A DNA stretch of 64,000 nucleotides from assembly GCA_035399845.1 (NCBI GenBank), contig DAOPJV010000024.1, forward strand, positions 20,932 to 84,931. Reading direction: 5' to 3'. Both the position numbers and the translations under genes were made by a program. Below, piece by piece: positions 62,209 to 64,000 of the stretch (positions are counted from its first letter, which is position 1; every line of letters starts with the position of its first letter). Source of the stretch: ECT2AJA-110-A sp035399845. Lineage in GTDB: Bacteria > Planctomycetota > Phycisphaerae > UBA1845 > UTPLA1. The notes beneath the pieces were generated by a model that did not search any database, was not told the DNA's origin, and worked only from the letters and a program-made list of their open reading frames with translations.

Positions 62209-63615
62209 ATGAAGCGTCGCATTAGCGGTCACGTTCTTTTCATTCTCTCCTGTTTCGTAGTCGTCAGCCTGACGGGCGTCGCCACCGCGCACGACGATCA
62301 TGACCACGATCACGATCATGCGCACGACACGGCGCCGCCCAGGCGCGATGACAAGGCGGAGTACGGCGCCAGCGAAATGCCCGATCGCATCGTCCTCACT
62401 TGGACGCGCGATCCGGCGACGTCGCAGACTGTCACGTGGCGCACCTCGGACAGGATCGAACGCGCCTACGCGGAGATCGCGCCATTGAACGAAGGCCCCG
62501 ACTTCCGCAGGGAGCGCGTCAAGCTGACGGCCGAAACGCAGGCCCTCGACACGGACCTGGGCAAGTGTCACTTCCATACCGTCGAGTTCACGGGCCTGAA
62601 GCCGAATACGAAGTATGGCTATCGCGTCGGTGACGACGTGAACTGGAGCGAGTGGTTCCACTTCCGCACGGCCTCGGACAAGCCCGAGCCTTTCTCGTTC
62701 GTCTATTTCGGCGACGCCCAGAACGAGGTCCGCAGCATGTGGTCGCGCATCGTTCGCGAGGCCTTTACCGACGCGCCGCGAGCCGCCTTCATGCTGCACG
62801 CCGGCGACTTGATCAATGATCCCAACAACGATCATGAGTGGGGCGAGTGGTTTCACGCCGGCGGCTGGGTCAACGCTCAGATGCCCGTCATCGCCACGCC
62901 GGGCAATCACGAGTACACGCGCCGTCGCATTCTGGGCGTCAAGGCGAACCGCATCCTCACGCCGTACTGGCGACCGCAGTTCGCCTTTCCGCTCAATGGT
63001 CCGGATGGCCTGGAAGAGGCGACGTATTACATCGACTACCAGGGCGCCCGCATCGTCTCGCTGAATTCCAACGAGGAGCTCGCGATCCAGGAGAAATGGC
63101 TGGACAAGGTGCTGGATCGCAGCAGGCGGACCTGGAACATCCTTACGTTCCATCATCCGATCTATCCGATGGCCGAACAACGCGGTCTCTCCGAGACGCG
63201 CGAGTGGATGGACACGATCGACAAACATGGCGTCGATCTCGTCCTTACGGGGCACGATCACACGTATGGCCGCAGCAATCTCATCCGGCGCGATGACAAC
63301 GTGCCGGATGGCCTGAGCTGGCGATCGGAAAAGGGCGGGACAGTCTATGTTGTCTCCGTCAGCGGTCCGAAGATGTACGTCGTCGATGACAGGGCCCGCG
63401 AGCGCATGGGCAAGACCGGCCAGCGCGTGCAGCTCTACCAGATCATTCACATCGACGGCATGACGCTCCGCTACGAGGCCCGATCGGCCGATGGCCGCGT
63501 CTTCGACGCGTTTGAGCTGCACAAGCAGGCCGACGGAACGAACACGATGGTCATCCTGACGACCGACGGCAAACCCACCAACCAGACCGCCGCCGCGACG
63601 ACGACGAACGAATAG
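62209..63615 (+). CDS. Purple acid phosphatase-like metallophosphoesterase with His-rich N-terminus
   Basis: 468 aa from ATG 62209 (GAAGGT upstream). Signal peptide to about residue 27, immediately followed by the metal-binding stretch HDDHDHDHDHAHD. A fibronectin-like purple acid phosphatase N-terminal domain (about 60-170) precedes the catalytic domain: YFGDAQN, HAGDLIND, PGNHEYT, FHHPIYP and TGHDHTYGR. The usual GDxxY Tyr ligand of true purple acid phosphatases is Asn here (GDLIND), so metal preference may differ. Periplasmic or surface phosphatase. Confidence 0.92.
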   Translation: MKRRISGHVLFILSCFVVVSLTGVATAHDDHDHDHDHAHDTAPPRRDDKAEYGASEMPDRIVLTWTRDPATSQTVTWRTSDRIERAYAEIAPLNEGPDFRRERVKLTAETQALDTDLGKCHFHTVEFTGLKPNTKYGYRVGDDVNWSEWFHFRTASDKPEPFSFVYFGDAQNEVRSMWSRIVREAFTDAPRAAFMLHAGDLINDPNNDHEWGEWFHAGGWVNAQMPVIATPGNHEYTRRRILGVKANRILTPYWRPQFAFPLNGPDGLEEATYYIDYQGARIVSLNSNEELAIQEKWLDKVLDRSRRTWNILTFHHPIYPMAEQRGLSETREWMDTIDKHGVDLVLTGHDHTYGRSNLIRRDDNVPDGLSWRSEKGGTVYVVSVSGPKMYVVDDRARERMGKTGQRVQLYQIIHIDGMTLRYEARSADGRVFDAFELHKQADGTNTMVILTTDGKPTNQTAAATTTNE

Positions 63616-63739
63616 CGCGGCGCCGATTCCGAGCCGCCGCAGTGATGCGGCGGTCCGAAGTCGCGCAATTGCCAGCCAAGCAAGGCAATCGCCCGCGTCC
63701 AAAGCCCGCCGGGTGGAATCGAACATCGTCGCGCCTCAC

Positions 63740-63767
63740 GACCGGGCCATGACTGGCCCGGCTCGGA
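63740..63767 (-). repeat. 28-bp palindromic element, inverted copy of 46454-46481
   Basis: Exact reverse complement of the 46.45-kb element; identity stops within one or two bases on each side, so it is a discrete unit. Confidence 0.7.
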
Positions 63768-63885
63768 AAGGAGCGCTCGGAAGTCGCGTCCGTGCTGAAA
63801 CCGAACTGCGACTGCAAAGGAGCAGGCCAGCGCAGCCGGCACAATCGCGCGCCCTTCGATCCACAAAACCGCCACCGGTATCAAG

Positions 63886-63951
63886 CCGCCACGCCATCAG
63901 GTCCAGGCGGCCACGCCATCAGGTCCGAGCGGCTACGCCATCAGATCCGAG
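63886..63951 (+). repeat. Three tandem 22-bp units
   Basis: Consensus CGGCCACGCCATCAGGTCCGAG, three copies with one to four differences each, followed by a partial unit that merges with a CCGCCGCAG motif. Minisatellite-like. Confidence 0.8.
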
Positions 63952-64000
63952 CCGCCGCAGTGAGGGCGTGTTGCCCAATTCCGCGAATCTTCAGTATAGA

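Larger units (their letters stand above)
63616..64000. other. Gene-free right end with palindromes and short tandem repeats
   Basis: Contains a hairpin CCGCCGCAGTGATGCGGCGG shortly after the phosphatase stop, the 28-bp palindrome at 63740-63767 and the 22-bp tandem repeat at 63886-63951. No coding frame I can support. Confidence 0.65.

Noticed and set aside
62179..63726. 515-codon frame antisense to the phosphatase gene
   Set aside because: Antisense shadow; sense strand has all phosphoesterase motifs.
1..64000. tRNA, rRNA or tmRNA genes
   Set aside because: Intergenic regions were read for cloverleaf-like or conserved rRNA sequence and none was found; a covariance search was not possible here.

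Overview
The window is high-GC DNA from a diderm (Gram-negative type) bacterium, most likely a planctomycete, possibly of the Phycisphaerae. This is inferred from gene content. It has PEP-CTERM exported proteins, several dockerin-type calcium-repeat proteins without a cellulosome, lamin-tail-domain (LTD) proteins, three prepilin-leader proteins of the kind abundant in planctomycetes, and membrane proteins ending in paired-CxxC zinc ribbons. BamA and a heptosyltransferase indicate an outer membrane. A run of exactly 100 N inside a repeat array shows this is a scaffolded draft assembly.

Layout. 1-4353: end of an unknown gene, a 70-aa protein and a large FtsK/SpoIIIE-type ATPase with EssC-like layout. 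4364-5177: a tandem 191-bp repeat array. 5238-6051: SMR exporter and a yeast-type cytosine deaminase. 7141-9946: PhoB/PhoR-like two-component pair. 9958-14173: methyltransferase, BamA and FxsA. 14220-16121: DUF35 protein plus a thiolase-fold enzyme that appears to lack the nucleophilic Cys. 16401-18240: the same repeat family surrounding a REP-associated (Y1/HUH) transposase. 18245-22019: DUF3592-like protein, HAF-repeat PEP-CTERM protein, SerS. 22173-25017: NtrB/NtrC-like pair. 25034-27340: prepilin-like protein and dockerin protein. 27836-31809: PAS histidine kinase, Rcp1-like receiver, a REC-GGDEF-HD protein and a small basic protein. 32042-35316: operon of VIT-vWA protein, small exported protein and membrane-anchored dockerin, with a prepilin-like gene upstream. 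36543-41780: assorted exported proteins and an orphan LolD-like ATPase. 41878-46430: heptosyltransferase, PrmC, M42 peptidase, methyltransferase. 46505-53907: one-direction block with a LolD/FtsX-type ABC exporter, a YcxB-like zinc-ribbon protein and four tandem paralogues of an unrecognised membrane-protein family, one of them decayed. 54431-58022: triple-LTD/dockerin protein, LTD PEP-CTERM protein and another prepilin-like protein. 58064-63615: two metallophosphoesterases, a zinc-ribbon membrane protein and a radical SAM fusion protein.

The strongest leads are: (1) a RAYT transposase sandwiched between long hairpin-ended repeats whose stems covary between copies, with related clusters 12 kb and 3 kb away; (2) the tandem membrane-protein family linked to an ABC exporter; (3) the EssC-like ATPase with its small partner; (4) a radical SAM enzyme fused to an unrecognised C-terminal region; and (5) the REC-GGDEF-HD protein with a missing GYP signature. 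All assignments come from reading the sequence and remembered family features; no database search was run.
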